From Symbiodinium natans (lineage: Eukaryota > Sar > Dinophyceae > Suessiales > Symbiodiniaceae), in the NCBI GenBank assembly GCA_905221605.1, contig CAJNDS010002217.1, positions 246,501-310,500 of the forward strand: a stretch of DNA of 64,000 nucleotides. Reading direction: 5' to 3'. The translations under genes were made by a program, and so were the position numbers. The notes beneath the pieces were generated by a model. That model worked only from the letters and a program-made list of their open reading frames with translations. It made no database searches and was not told the DNA's origin. Position 1 is the first letter of the stretch, and the number at the start of each line of letters is the position of its first letter. Below, piece after piece: positions 1 to 11,211 of this stretch.

Positions 1-2179
1 CACAGTGTGTGCGGCATCCTCTCAGATAGGTGAGCACATGACCCGCTTGCTCTTTCTTGGACTGCGAAAGTCTACATATTGCACCTTTGCTCTGTCGCGG
101 GACAGCTGGTCCACCTGCAAGTTACACACTTGAGCTGTGGTTTTCATTCCTACAAGATTTTCTATGAAATACAAACCCTTCCGTGGAACCCTTCCGCGGC
201 CCTTGCGCGAGTACTGTTTCTACTCGTCCGCTGCGTTTGCTTCCGTGGACGCTTCCGCGGACGCTTCCGCGGACTGATTGCGCGGACTGACTGCGCACAG
301 TTTTGAAAGAGTTGCTTCCGCGAGCAGGTCCAAGAAGCGTGAGAAAGAACCGCCGCTCACTCGGTGAACGACAGATGCTGTCTATGAGCATTTGTCAGGC
401 GAAGATACCATGGAGCTCATAGGCAGGTGCTAAGTACAGTGTTACAGCAGGCAACAGCTGCGACAACCAGATACAGCAAAGCTTGGAGTGGGGGGTGTTG
501 AACAGCGCACACATGTGCTCACAGAGCCTTCGCTACACACTCGTCCAGAGAGTCGATCTGGGAGACCACAGAGTGAACCTTCGCTGGGTGCATGGTGCAG
601 CGACCGCCCGTGGCACGGCTCATATGGCGGCCCGATGAAATGTCAACGCCTTCTCCGTGGACTTCTGAAGTTCTGCATTCACATAATCTCGGAGGCCGCT
701 GAGGCTCTCGTCCGACGCCTGCGTGGCACAGAGATGCACAGCATTGGCGCGGCTAACATAAGCAGATGCTCGGAGCTTTCACTTCGCCTCGCCTTGGACA
801 TGTTTTCCAATGCGCTGTGAAACCGATCTTCGACAGCCTCACCTTTGGCCGGTTTGTGCGCACTTTAAGGATTCGACCACTGATCCGCAGTGACAGGATG
901 CGTTGGCGCCATCCGCCCAAGTTTTCTAACGCCGGTCTACTCTCGGGTTTTGACGTGCCATGGCTGCCAGGTGTTCTCGCTGCTCCAGAGCCTTAGTTTA
1001 GTATCAGCGTTTATCTTGTCGAAGCCTGCAGGTGTCAGCGTCATTCAAGTATTCTGCACACCGGGACTCAGAGCAGGGCAGCATCCAACGACACCTTTAA
1101 CTCCTGCCTCCAGTCCCACTGCTCCGAGCCTTGTTCATTACGTCTCAAGAGCAGTTGCTCTAGCCTACAGCTCTATGCAAGAAGACCGAGTTGTGTGTCT
1201 GACAGTGTTCCTGCGTTCCTCGACGCAAACAAAGCCCCCCGCCGCCGGGCACTAAGATGCACTAAGTTTTCTTGAGGGGAATGGGTTTCGTATGAGGGGA
1301 TAGACCTACACAAAAGAGAGACGGCGAGAGAGATAGAAAGATGAAAGCGAGAGAGAGCGAGAGCGAGCGAGAGACAAAGAGAGAGAGAGAGAGAAAGACA
1401 AAGGGCGACATGCACGTGGTCACGGAAACTCAGAACTGAGCTCACTGGCTGCACTCATCTCGAACATCATGCGCTTTCAATGTGAGGTAAGACTTGCAGC
1501 CCAGTCCGACAAAAATGCGTCCTCTTTCTGAGTATACCATCAGAAATCAAACAAACAAATAACGCTTCGAACACTGAAGCCTCTTTGCTGACCAATAAGT
1601 GCCGGGCGAATGCAGGCTTCCACTTTGTAGGCAGCAGCGGCAGCAGCCTCCTGCTGTTTGAGATGCAAAGCTTGCAATGAAGCAAGACTTCATGCGGTGT
1701 GCCGCATATGAATTGTCCTCGAAATTCTGTGCTTGCGCAAACACGTCGAAGAATGCCCAGCTTGTTGGCATGAAAGCAAAGTCACAAATAAGAGAGCCTC
1801 TAAGCCTGTAAGCTCTGCACAAAGTTAGACAAATGTGCCTTTGGGAACCTCAGGTTTCTGTGTAGCTCTTGTGCCAGGCGGCCTCAGCCTCTGAGCAGTG
1901 TTTTGGCTACATGGGCCCGCACAAGTGAAGCTAGAAAACCCAACAGTTGCAGTTAGACTTCATCGGCTGTTACTCGGAACAGCCTATTTGCTCGCAGGGT
2001 GGTGGTTGCTGCCAAAGTTGCTGCAGCTGCAGCTGCAGCTTCCGGCAGCACGGGGATCAGGATGGTTTTGGGTTTGTTGTTTACACGATGGTCATCTTAA
2101 TCGAGTTCCTGTGATTGCTACGTTGCTTACCCCTAGGGGAGATATACAGGAGAACGTGCACCTCGTCGAAAGCCGAACT
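1..2179. other. No recognisable gene; GA-rich low-complexity patch
   Basis: No frame in this stretch shows a protein family I recognise, and the short open frames on both strands overlap each other without clear exon signatures. Bases 230-300 carry a short degenerate repeat of GGACGCTTCCGC type. Bases 1318-1402 are a purine-rich GAGA/GAGC tract. Bases 2021-2040 contain a CAGCTG-rich patch. I treat the region as intergenic or intronic DNA. Confidence 0.5.
1318..1402 (+). repeat. GA-rich microsatellite
   Basis: An imperfect (GA)n tract with GAGC and GAAA variants runs for about 85 bases. The strand shown is almost pure purine. No coding role is apparent. Confidence 0.8.
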
Positions 2180-2705
2180 CTACTCCGACGATATCGACTG
2201 GCCCATGGGAGCTCGCGAAAGGATCGAGCATTTTTTTGGATTAAGAGCCGCAGTCATCAAAGCACGAGAAAGGGCACACATAGCACTCATAGCACACAAT
2301 AGATCATGATGCTGATGCAAGCTCTTCAGGATGTCAGTATAGAAGATGCCCTCCAAACCCGAGGGGAATGCCATCTCAAACAATGCCGAAGAGGGCTCAG
2401 ATTGTTTAGGCAGGTCGAAGATGAAGAGACTGGAAGGTTTTAGGCCGTCGGGCCAAGGATGACAAAGTGCCAACCGAAGAGGCGGCTCGACCCGTTCAGG
2501 GTTTTGACTTACACTTGCACTATTGACCTGAACAGCGTGCCAAGTCGGCATGTGCAACCACGCTTGGCTTAATGCCGAAGGCATGGTTGAAGAAGCGAAG
2601 CACCCGATCCAGTCCCAAAGAAGTGTATAGCTTCTGAGCCCACTCCACTGAGACTCTTGAGAAGACAAAGAGGAACACAGTTCTCAACAGCAAGAAACTG
2701 AACAA
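2180..2705 (-). CDS. Putative exon pair of an unidentified protein
   Basis: Two overlapping minus-strand frames look protein-like. The upstream one (about 2550-2660) reads VEWAQKLYTSLGLDRVLRFF. The downstream one (2180-2480) contains PDGLKPSSLFIFDLPKQSE and stays open to a stop near 2180. The switch of frame between them would fit an intron near 2500-2550, but I could not fix its ends. The composition is balanced, with aromatic and aliphatic residues spaced as in a folded domain, unlike the surrounding accidental frames. No family is recognised, and neither a start nor partner exons could be assigned. Confidence 0.3.
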
Positions 2706-3760
2706 AGCTTTCGCGTGGTTTGGTTACACAGCTATCAAAGTTGCTAAGGGGAGGCTGGAAAGTGAGAACACACAATGGAACCGACAAATCAGCCATCTTG
2801 ACTGTTTTGATCCGCTTTGACTATCTGGCTTGGCTTGGGGTATTTTACGGGTACCCAAACGCCTCTGCCAGGTGCCGAAAATCGGTGCGGGCAGTCTCAA
2901 AGCTTCGTCCGAGGGCGGCGACCTGCGCCGCTCAGTTCAGGAGTTCAAGATCACGCAGTGTATTGGCCAGGCTCGAAGGAGTCCCGGCTTTTGTGGGGCA
3001 AGCCTCACGTCTGAGCAGCTCAGTTCGCTCTGATTGGCGCTGAAACGCTGCGACCTGCACAAACCCAGGCCGCGTGGCGGAAACTTTGCAGGTTGAACCG
3101 CCCAACTACGTCATAAGCCCACAGTGCTGCAAAACGACACATCCAAGACCTCCGCATGCATGGCAAACTTGGCGGCTGCAAGTGGGTCAGGTAGATGCGG
3201 CACCTCCTAACATGCACAGCAGCTGAAGTGGATCGCCGCCACTACAGAAGTCTACGAAATTGGCCAGAATTCGGTTGTGGCGCATACCTCCGTCGTGTCG
3301 CTCGCCAGAACTTCCTGAAAGGTCGGGGACCTGGCATGATGACGTGCATACAGGGATCGTTCCTGGGAGCACAAGCTGAGGCTGCCACGGAGCATCTGCA
3401 CACCGCCCCGCGGAACTGGCAGTCGAACTCCCTGAACATTCATGCTTCTGGCGCTTCTGCACCCCGAAAATCACCTACGACTCCACCAATAAATTCTAAA
3501 CCTACAGACCGGCTTGGATGTGGAGATTGGACCTCAGCCTTGGCAATTTCAAGCTTGCAAAAGTATGCACAAACAAAAGCACTCTTTGCCACGCTCAAAG
3601 TAGTCGAAGCAAACACCGGTAGAAATTCATTGAAGCTTGGGAGCTTTTTCTTTAGTGCGAAACAAGGTGCACCCGAAAAAACTATAACTACCAAACCAAG
3701 CCTGCCATATTTATGAACGGGCGGGGAGCATATGTGATCCCGGTTCTCGGTTCGCCAGCC
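2706..3760. other. No recognisable gene
   Basis: A 173-codon plus-strand open frame (3195-3716) and several antisense frames are present. None shows a family motif, and the plus frame is not bounded by convincing splice signals. I see no repeat of note until the C-run at 3762. Confidence 0.4.
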
Positions 3761-3761
3761 G

Positions 3762-3939
3762 CCCCCCCCCCCCCCCCCCCCATGGTATGGTCCCCCCCCC
3801 CCCCAACCCCCTAAACCCCAAGCCCTAAACCCGAAACCCTAACCCTAAACTCTAAACCCTAAAACCCCAAAACCCAAACCCTAAAACCCCACAACCACAC
3901 CACAGGCGGGGGGGGGGGGGGAACCCTAAACCCTAAACC
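3762..3939 (+). repeat. Interstitial telomere-like block framed by poly-C and poly-G runs
   Basis: The block opens with a run of 20 C (3762-3781) and a second C run (3792-3804). These lead into degenerate CCCTAAA-type repeats (about 3806-3890) with variants such as CCCTAAC, CCCAAAC and CCCCAAA. A run of 14 G (3908-3921) follows, then two perfect CCCTAAA units (3924-3937). TTTAGGG is the telomere repeat of dinoflagellates and plants. The decay of the units and the internal position argue for an old interstitial insertion rather than a chromosome end. Confidence 0.85.
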
Positions 3940-4620
3940 GGTTTTGAGCACTGCTGCATCTTCCTATGGTTTCATCGGAAGAACGTTGGAACATGTTGGA
4001 GTGCCCTGGAGAATTCTGTAGTCGCCTGGGAGTTGGGATCATCGGCTTGACTACCAGGGTCCGGGCTCGAACGTCCGTTTTTAAAGGACCTCTGACCTTG
4101 GGTTGTTTGTGCGGGGAGCGAGAGAGAGGGGGGGGGGGGGAGTTGACTCGCTGGGGACCAGCTAGGGACCCTCTCAAAAGAAGCTTTATCTCTACATGCC
4201 TCCCTAAAGCCCTAAACCTGAACCCTAAAAGCCTCTGCACGCCGGGACGGGCGACGCGCAGCGATTTCAAATTACAGCCTTTTATGGGCCTTCTCGAGTA
4301 CCGCGAGTACAAGATAAAGCTCCAGGCTGTGATCGGTAAGAAACAGAAACAGGGATTCGTACGATACCTACCCGAGCGCCTACCATATGCATCGTGGAGT
4401 GCAGGTGCAATGGCAACAGGTGCTCGGCCTTGTTCAGCGTCCGGCGATCCGTCCTCACTGTACGCGATTCCAAGACAGTCTAGGAACCGCTATCAAGAAC
4501 AGGTTCGCCACTAATCACGCCGACCCTCATTTAAGCAGCTGATGTACCTGTAGTAGCTGACGGAGCATGTGTGTGCCTGCGTTGAGAGCCCTACTTCTTA
4601 CAGGTTCGGTTTTTGGCCTG
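3940..4620. other. No gene; scattered telomere-like and G-run remnants
   Basis: Short CCCTAAA-like fragments recur at about 4203-4230 and a G run sits at about 4129-4140. A 182-codon plus-strand frame (3966-4514) crosses these simple sequences and shows no family motif, so it is not called as a gene. Confidence 0.4.
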
Positions 4621-4623
4621 CAG

Positions 4624-4758
4624 CAATTGGAAGGCGCGAAGGAAGGATTCAAGCAAGACAGGTGGAAAGAGCTTGCAGACTCGTTGCAGATGATTGCAGA
4701 AGAACTGCGAAACTGCGGCCAGCAAGCATAAAGAAAAGAAGAAGCAGCGGCGGCGGCG

Positions 4759-4821
<63 letters not shown>

Positions 4822-5498
4822 CCACAACGAAAAAGCTCTCGGCGGTTTTGCTGCTGCAAGGCTGGCAATGAAATACAAACAAGTGCAAACTGAAGCAGGG
4901 TTCAACTGGACGATTTGCTCGACAACTTGGTGGTGGCCGTCTACATATTTTGTCTGGTCTCAGCATAGTCAGCAAGAGTCCTGGCCGACAAGGTTCCTGA
5001 GCCTGTCCTCGATCCGTTCCAACACCTGCACAAGCCAGGAGACATCACTTGCTTCCGCCTCATCATCCTCCCCCTGCTGAAATTCGCCAAGGTTCCTCCC
5101 GGTTCTCTCTGCTGGACTCTCAGTTCATTTCGGTTGCCTGATCGGAAGCTTGCGGGGTCCAGATTCCCAACCTCGGCAAAGGCCGTGTCAGATGGTGAAC
5201 CGCAGAACGTGCACGTGCTGCATGTTCTGCCGACGGTGGAGGGGCTGCGCCTTCCCCGAAGCTCGAAGGCCAAAGCTCGGACGGCGGCTGTCAGATCGAC
5301 CTTTCAGAGCAGGAGTGCTCCAACTATTCTAGTTTAGAGTACTGCACACTGCATGGGAGCATGACAAAGCACGATCTCCACTGTGCCTGGCAGGTTCCTT
5401 GGACCTGAATGCGCTCTCTCACGTCATCCAGGCATACCTGCAACGCAAGGAGATACAAGCAGCAAGGCTAATGCTGCAGAACATTGCAGAACACAAGG
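4624..5498 (+). CDS. Plus-strand gene fragment: helical exon and PPR/TPR-like exon
   Basis: Two plus-strand exons are convincing. Exon 1 (4624-4725) follows a CTGCAG acceptor and reads 34 whole codons, including FKQDRWKELADSLQMIAEEL, a charged amphipathic helix, up to a possible GC donor (CAGCAA|GCATAA). Exon 2 (5394-5498) follows CTGGCAG and contains LNALSHVIQAYLQRKEIQAA then RLMLQNIAEHKG. That is about 35 residues with the alanine and leucine spacing of one pentatricopeptide or TPR-like repeat. The link between the two is inferred. Minus-strand exons at 4990-5076 and 6216-6316 overlap the same interval, so one set may be nested or belong to another gene. PPR proteins normally bind organellar RNA, but one repeat is too little to assign this role. 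Confidence 0.4.
4760..4821 (+). repeat. (CAG)n microsatellite, about 20 copies
   Basis: A nearly perfect CAG run begins just after a CGG cluster (4748-4757). It reads polyGln, polySer or polyAla on the plus strand depending on frame. It lies 30 bases past the helical exon ending near 4725, beyond an in-frame TAA, so it is more likely intronic than translated. Confidence 0.9.
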
Positions 5499-6316
5499 GC
5501 GAAAGAAAGAAGCGTGGTCAAAGGGAATTCGGTCAAGGGGTCACAGTGCGTCTGATACTCCGCCGCCGATCAGACAAAGCCATGGCAAGCTCATTCTCCA
5601 GACGACTTGGTGAATTGACACAGTCAGCCCAAGGTCGTTGGGTGGAGATAGTTGCGAGATGCTTGCACTCACAATGCCGAGTCAGAGCGCTTCATAACTT
5701 GCGTAGATGGTCTGTACAGTGGTTGCTGAGCCGACATTTAGTGGGCCAAGATCGAGCTATCAGAATGGAAAAGGCCCGTCCATGTGCATCAGCCTCTCAT
5801 CCAGGTCGCACCACGCAGTTCAAGACTCCAAAAAACTCGACATCAGAGCAGCTCAGGGTCCCCCACCCGATGTCAGAGGGTCTGTTTGTGGTCAGGATGC
5901 GGATGTCGTCCCCAAGAAGGGCCCAGAAGGTCAAGCAGACTGAAATGACGGTCATGTAGGGACCATCCATCTGGCATGTCAGCTTCTGGTGTTTATGAAG
6001 AGACATGACAGACATGACAGACATGACATGACAAGTGGTCTAAAGTCTAAGGCCACTTTGGCATGTCTGAGCGTGTGCAGACCAGGTCGGGACGGCAAAG
6101 TTGGCAACTGCTCGCCGGAACCGAGCCTGAGATCGAAATACCAACAGCCCTGCTCTTCAGTACACGGCCGTTCTTCCATCAGGCATAATGGCAGGCTTCT
6201 ACCAAGTCGATGCACCTTTTGCTTCTTGTCCTCAGCTTCCTGTCTTCTCTTCGCCTTCTCTTCCTCAAGCACGTGAAGGCACATGCCGCCAACCGGTATT
6301 TCCAGCCAGGCATAAG
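4990..6316 (-). CDS. Minus-strand coiled-coil/acidic protein fragment
   Basis: Two exons fit one minus-strand gene. The upstream exon (6216-6316) starts after TTCAG, carries HVLEEEKAKRRQEAEDKKQK, a highly charged coiled-coil segment, and ends at AAG|GTGCAT. The downstream exon (4990-5076) starts after AATTTCAG. It reads 29 codons with an acidic stretch QGEDDEAEASDVSW followed by LVQVLERIEDRLRNL, and ends at CTT|GTCGGC; reading on would reach a stop 18 bases later. Whether more exons lie between (for example around 5130-5240) is not clear. The exon style (short, CAG or AAG borders) matches the long coiled-coil gene at 54-60 kb. No family is recognised. Confidence 0.4.
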
Positions 6317-7970
6317 CTGAACTCCTAGGGCTTAGACCAATGTTTTGCGAAGAAGCTCCATGTTAACGTCGGTGGAGATTCGCCGCCTTCAAGTGCCGGC
6401 ATGGCTAAACTGGCTAAACTTCATGTAGTGCAAAACATGCATAAGACACAGCTCACGACGATTCAAAGAGCTACTGCACGACTCTCGAAGGCCTTGACAT
6501 GCTTGCTGGAGGCGGTCCTCAGTGCAACATAAACTCGACAGAGGTTCTAGCAGATTCTAACGCTGCTCTAGCACTTTGAGTTTAAAAGCAGCAGCTGGAA
6601 ATGCCAGCCGTGTGCACAAACTGCAAGCCCAGTTTTGGACGTTACCAGAAGCCTCAGAGCCAAGCCCACATCCTCTGCTTCAGATTTCCTGACATGCCCG
6701 TCAGCACATTGTGCAAGGACCGATGACAGAGCGCAACGTTGCTGCACCCGAAGTCGTCGACATCGGAGCTCGAGGAAGATGAGGAGGACTCTTCATCCTT
6801 CTGCTACGCTCGATGTTGCAAGTTACACTACGGTGTCACTACATCTGCCGCGGCAGATGCCAACATGCAAGTAGGCTGGAAAACTTTGCAAACAGACCCC
6901 AAGCAAACCAGCAGAGTCGGCGTGCTGGGACTGACATGGATGGAGCGTTCTTCCAGAATGATTTGTCCGCAGAATTGTTCTTGATGCAGTTGCATCCCTG
7001 GTCATGTCAAATAACAGACGAACCCCAACAGAGACAGTAAAGCTCCTCATCTGTGTCATTCGCTTTGCCCGTTTCCTGCCATTCACACAAAGCTGAACAA
7101 TGACTGATGAATGTGGGACACCACATGACACCATACTCTATCTTCCAGTCCTTCTGGTCTGTCATTGCCAGGACAGCTCTACACGTGGCTCGAGTGATCT
7201 GTGCTGACCAAATGGAACTGCTGTGACTGCTTCAAGCCGCTCTTTTCCATGCTACACACCACTGCACCACTGCTGCACCACTGCTGCACCACTGCTGTAC
7301 GACTACTGTACTACTGCTGTACTGCTGAGTCACTTGTGCAAACCTTGCGGTTTGGGAGTATTTGGAATTAAGACTACAACGGCGGAGCTGGTAGCTGCAG
7401 AAAGCAGGAAAGAGCATCCTCAACTCTCTAGGAGCATGTGCAGCCCCATCGTCAGAACCTCACTTTGCAGCTGCATGATTAGTGGCCCGCACCATACCTA
7501 CTATCGACTGGAAAGATACAGAGGACCTCAGATGTCCACAGTCCACATCAGGTTGGAAAGGAAGCCTCCTCACAACCCGACGACGCACGGCGACCCATGG
7601 GAGGTGGGCGTGTAGGCTCGACCCGGCCAGCAAGCACGGGCCACAACGGGCTCGAATGTCGGCTCGAATGTGCGCCGGCACATTCGCCAAGTCAGTTTCC
7701 AAAATACAGGGCGCACACTCGGACTTAAAAAGCTGCAGCGTGCCTCAGCCATTGGTGTGACAGCCACAGGCTTGGATAGAGCGGCTGGTGCCAGAAAGCG
7801 TGGAAGAGGTGCAGTTCTGAATGGTTTAGCCCGTGCTGGCAAAGACTCGGAAGAACAAAGACCTCCAACTGCAGCTGGGTTGCAAGCGAGTGTGGGATGA
7901 AACTACATTATCCGAATACATGGCATTTCTCCCCGGCAAGCCCTTAAATTGAATTGCCTTAACTGGGCTA
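6317..7970. other. No recognisable gene
   Basis: Short open frames exist on both strands without family motifs or clean splice borders. Bases 7259-7325 hold an imperfect repeat of CTGCACCACTG type that drifts into TGTACTAC units. Confidence 0.4.
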
Positions 7971-7971
7971 C

Positions 7972-8180
7972 CTGTGCCTGAATCTCGCTCAGGGATTTTT
8001 GGGTCTGCCGATCTCCTTTGATGCTGGCAAGAAAGATGAGGACGGACTGAGCTCGGCATGCGTATCCGCGTGACTTTTGCTCTGGGGTTCTTGACTGAGA
8101 AATGACTATGCCCGTGTTGCTTGATGGAGATGAAGGAAGATGCAAGAAGCATCTTCTGGTGATGGTCGTGAACACACAGG
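7972..8180 (-). CDS. Possible exons: helical segment and an HHQK-containing segment
   Basis: One likely exon (7972-8023) begins after TTGCCAG and reads GDRQTQKSLSEIQAQ before a CAG|GTAGCC donor; it is short, helical and coiled-coil-like. Just upstream on the same strand, 8144-8180 reads CVHDHHQKMLL and then meets a GC-type donor (CTT|GCATC). HHQK followed by aliphatic residues is the signature of the first catalytic motif of phospholipase D. However, the GG-D-L segment that normally follows was not found, and neither was another PLD block in the first 8 kb. The HHQK may be a decayed or divergent relative of the PLD gene at 20.5-24.4 kb, or chance. Confidence 0.3.
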
Positions 8181-8239
8181 TTGATTGGGTTCCTTGAACA
8201 AGCTGTGTGGCTAGCATGCGGACCTCGCAAGGCAACACG

Positions 8240-9186
8240 CCATTTTGCGCAGGACGTGTACTACAGTTGGTGTACTTCGGTCGTGAAAATCAACAGGAGC
8301 CCCAGGACATTGTACAGGGGCGACATTGATCAGCATCACACACTTTCACGCGCAAGCAGCTTCGGCTTGTGGGCTCAACTCGTTGAAAGGCTGTGGATAC
8401 CTGGTGGCCTTCACCATGCGCTCATCACTCAGCAATAACAAGGCTTAAGGCACGCAAACCCCTGCGCTCAAGCCAATCGCACACTCTTTTGAGCATTTGC
8501 ACTGGCATGTGCCATGCGCAGTCAGCGCTGTCCAAGCAGGTCATTGACAATAATCTCGCGAGCTACCATTGAAGCCTTGAAGGGAAAAGTCTGGAAGCTG
8601 AAAACGAGTGTTTTATAGTGTAGTGACAATCATCCTGCTAATTTGCTTTGCGGGGACGCATGCTGCCGCCAAGTCTTGCCATGGCATCCATGCGATGGCA
8701 AACCACGAACAGCCACAACAAACCCGCTGCAGACATCAGCTGAAATCACACAAGGGCCAAACGATGCTGAATTTGCCTCCTCAGCTTGGAAACTTGTGGA
8801 CACAAAAGGGTCTACACGCATGCCTCCCGGCTAGCTTCGCTAGCAAAATAAAGGCTGATCTGTGTAGTGCCAGCAGAGATGAGGAAAGAGACAGGTACAG
8901 GGTGAGTAAATGAATGGCAGTGTGTGGCAAAAGCTTGGCTACACACATGGTACTGGCACGGTGGTTCATGATCCGTGCATGGCGTATCCGTGCAAGCTTC
9001 AAACAGAAAGCTGGATGCCGACGGTCATCGCAATGTATCCGCGAAGCCAAGCCTGCTAGCTTTGTTAGGCCAAAAGCAGATCAGCAGATTCAACAGCACG
9101 GCCTCCTTGAATCTTTGGGAGGACGAGGCGACCTTAAATACGTGATGTGTTCACGGACAACCCACCCCTCCCGCCCCCCAGGGTCT
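8240..9186. other. No recognisable gene
   Basis: Open frames of 60-100 codons occur on both strands (for example 8608-8913 plus and 8630-8821 minus), but neither strand is clearly preferred and no family motif is visible. Bases 9168-9200 begin the C-rich lead-in to the satellite that follows. Confidence 0.4.
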
Positions 9187-9600
9187 CCCCCCCCCCCCCA
9201 CGTGGTTCATGGTGAGTTTTGTGTTTAGGGTTCCCCCCTTCCCCCTGTGGTTCATGGTTTGTGGTTCATGGTGGGTGTGTAGGGTTTGGGGTTTTCACTA
9301 TGCCCTCCGTAGTTCATGGTGGGTCTAGAGTGTTTAGCGTAGGGCCTAAAGCGTGCAGGGTTCAGGGTTTAGTGCGTAGGCTGCGGATCTCCCCTCTCAC
9401 CCCGTGGTTCGAGGTGGGTACACGGTTCAGGGGTTAAGCTTCAGGGTTAAGGCGGTAAAGGTTTCGGGTTTCCGCTTCCCTTCTGTGGATCATGGTGAGT
9501 TTAGGTTTTAGGGCTTAGGGTTCGGGTTGAGGGTTTCCCTCTCCCCCCCATTGGTTCGTGCTGGTTTTAGGGTTAAGTTAACGGTCAGGGTTTGGCGGGG
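9187..9600 (+). repeat. Telomere-like minisatellite with TTCATGG unit
   Basis: About six degenerate units start near 9187, 9233, 9302, 9391, 9474 and 9536. Each unit combines a C-rich head, a conserved core like GTGGTTCATGGTGGGT, and a tail of TTTAGGG-type variants (GTTTAGGG, GGGTTCAGG, TTTTAGGG). Spacing varies from about 46 to 89 bases. The G-rich telomere strand is on the plus strand here, opposite to the block at 3.8 kb. This resembles subtelomeric satellite in an internal position. Confidence 0.75.
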
Positions 9601-10951
9601 AGTGTCGGGGAAAAAGGGGGGGTCGAAAACGTGGAGCACCGGCGGTTTACTGTTCTGCTCTTGCTGAAGCCTAGAAGAGAACTGCTTCCTTCCACGATCT
9701 GTGCTTGTTGTCTGCTGCAGCACCAGCCAAGCAGCAGAACGGAAGCGAAGAAATCACATAAACTGCATCGGCAAACAAAAGACGAGCTGCTGGCAGCGAA
9801 GGTAGCTGGTCAGCTGGCATAAACAGACAGCGCTGGACGTTTGACAAAACATCGGCTGAGCAAGAGACATCGACGTAGGCATTGCAATTGCCTGACACGC
9901 AGGAACTATTCCCAACACAAGGTGAGTGCGAAAGAGCACGGTGCAACCAGACATCCCAGCTCCCCCCTCCCAACCCCGGCCTGTTCCCAGATCTGGCCAC
10001 TTGGTTGGCAAAACCTCGGCGCAGTTCTGTGAAAACTTCTGCACTCTAGCTGCAGCCATGGTCGTGTCGTATAAAGTGGTGCTGGCCATGCTGCATTTGC
10101 TTTCCCCATTCTAGAAGAAGAATTGCGAACGGCGGGCGCGCACGAATCCGCACAAATCGGCACAGCGCTGCGGGCATAGAAAAGGATGTGCCAACACCGT
10201 GGACATGGATCGGGGCCGCGCAGACCGGACGAGACTGGATTGTTGCTGGCATTTGGGGGGCGGGGGGAGGCGCAGTTTTAGAGAAGCTTGAGAGAGTGAT
10301 GAAAAAGATAGATATAGGAAGGAGATTCACTCACACAAGCAGCATCACGCAAACACTATGCTGCAGGATGCTGAAGAAGCCGAGAACAACCTCTGCAGAA
10401 ACAACGGGTCTTTGACCTGCTCCCCAGACGAAAGAGAGGAAAAACAAATCCCTGGAAGCTTTGACTTTGAGGGGAAGGCTCCAACATGCTCCAACATGCG
10501 CTTAAGTGCCTGGAGGTGCTAGGACCTTTCTGGGGCCCCAAACCTCAAGTCGGGGTTGCCGACTGTCACCAGCATCTTGGACGAGTTTGGGTACGACGAC
10601 TGACAACTGACCAAAGAACATCGCTCATTGTTTCTTCCATCCTTCGACACGGTTCATGTCATGGCACTCTGTGTTGTAAAGCCCTCCCCCCCCCCCCCCC
10701 CCCCGTGAGCTGCTGATGATACCAAGGGCTGACAGTCTTCACTAGACATAGCAAGGATGAGTCGGATCAGGCCAGATATGTTCTCAACACATGCCAAGGC
10801 CAATCTCACCTGTGCAGTTCGCTCCATCTTGTTCTGCCTCATGATGAGTCCGGCACGGCATTTTATCCGTTCCCCTGAGCTCATCTGTATGCTTCTGCAA
10901 ACGAAGAATGTGGCCTTGCAGGAATCACAGAAATCACAGAAATCACAAAGC
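9601..10951. other. No recognisable gene; poly-C run
   Basis: A run of about 19 C lies at 10686-10704 and a G run at about 10256-10268. Open frames on both strands (for example 10654-11076 minus) cross these repeats and have no family features. Confidence 0.4.
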
Positions 10952-11010
10952 AAGGCTTGGCTCAAGGCTTGGCTCAAGGCTTGGCTCATGGCTTGGCTCA
11001 TGGCTTGGCC
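10952..11010 (+). repeat. 12-bp tandem repeat, about five copies
   Basis: The unit is GCTTGGCTCAAG in the first copies and GCTTGGCTCATG in the later ones. It follows a short AATCACAGA repeat (10922-10950). Each early copy contains TTGGCTCAAG, which equals the last ten bases of the dinoflagellate spliced leader. The remaining spliced-leader bases are absent, so the match may be coincidental. Confidence 0.8.
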
Positions 11011-11211
11011 CAGTCTGAGTGGCCGACTCTCCAGCTGGGAATGGAGAGCGCTCACACCTCCACTCCCGAAGCACATCGCTATGCATCACTGGTAGTACAA
11101 TAACAGGTGCACTGCTTGAAAGTCAATGGAGCCTACGAGCAGCTAGCTGAAGGCATGGGAGTGTTGCATGCATGTTACAGGACATCGGCGGTGCAGTGTT
11201 CGATGTTGCGC

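Noticed and set aside
4694-5080. Poly-Gln protein on the plus strand
   Set aside because: The CAG run is shared by three frames, and the preceding plausible exon reaches an in-frame TAA at 4729 before the repeat; the repeat is probably intronic.
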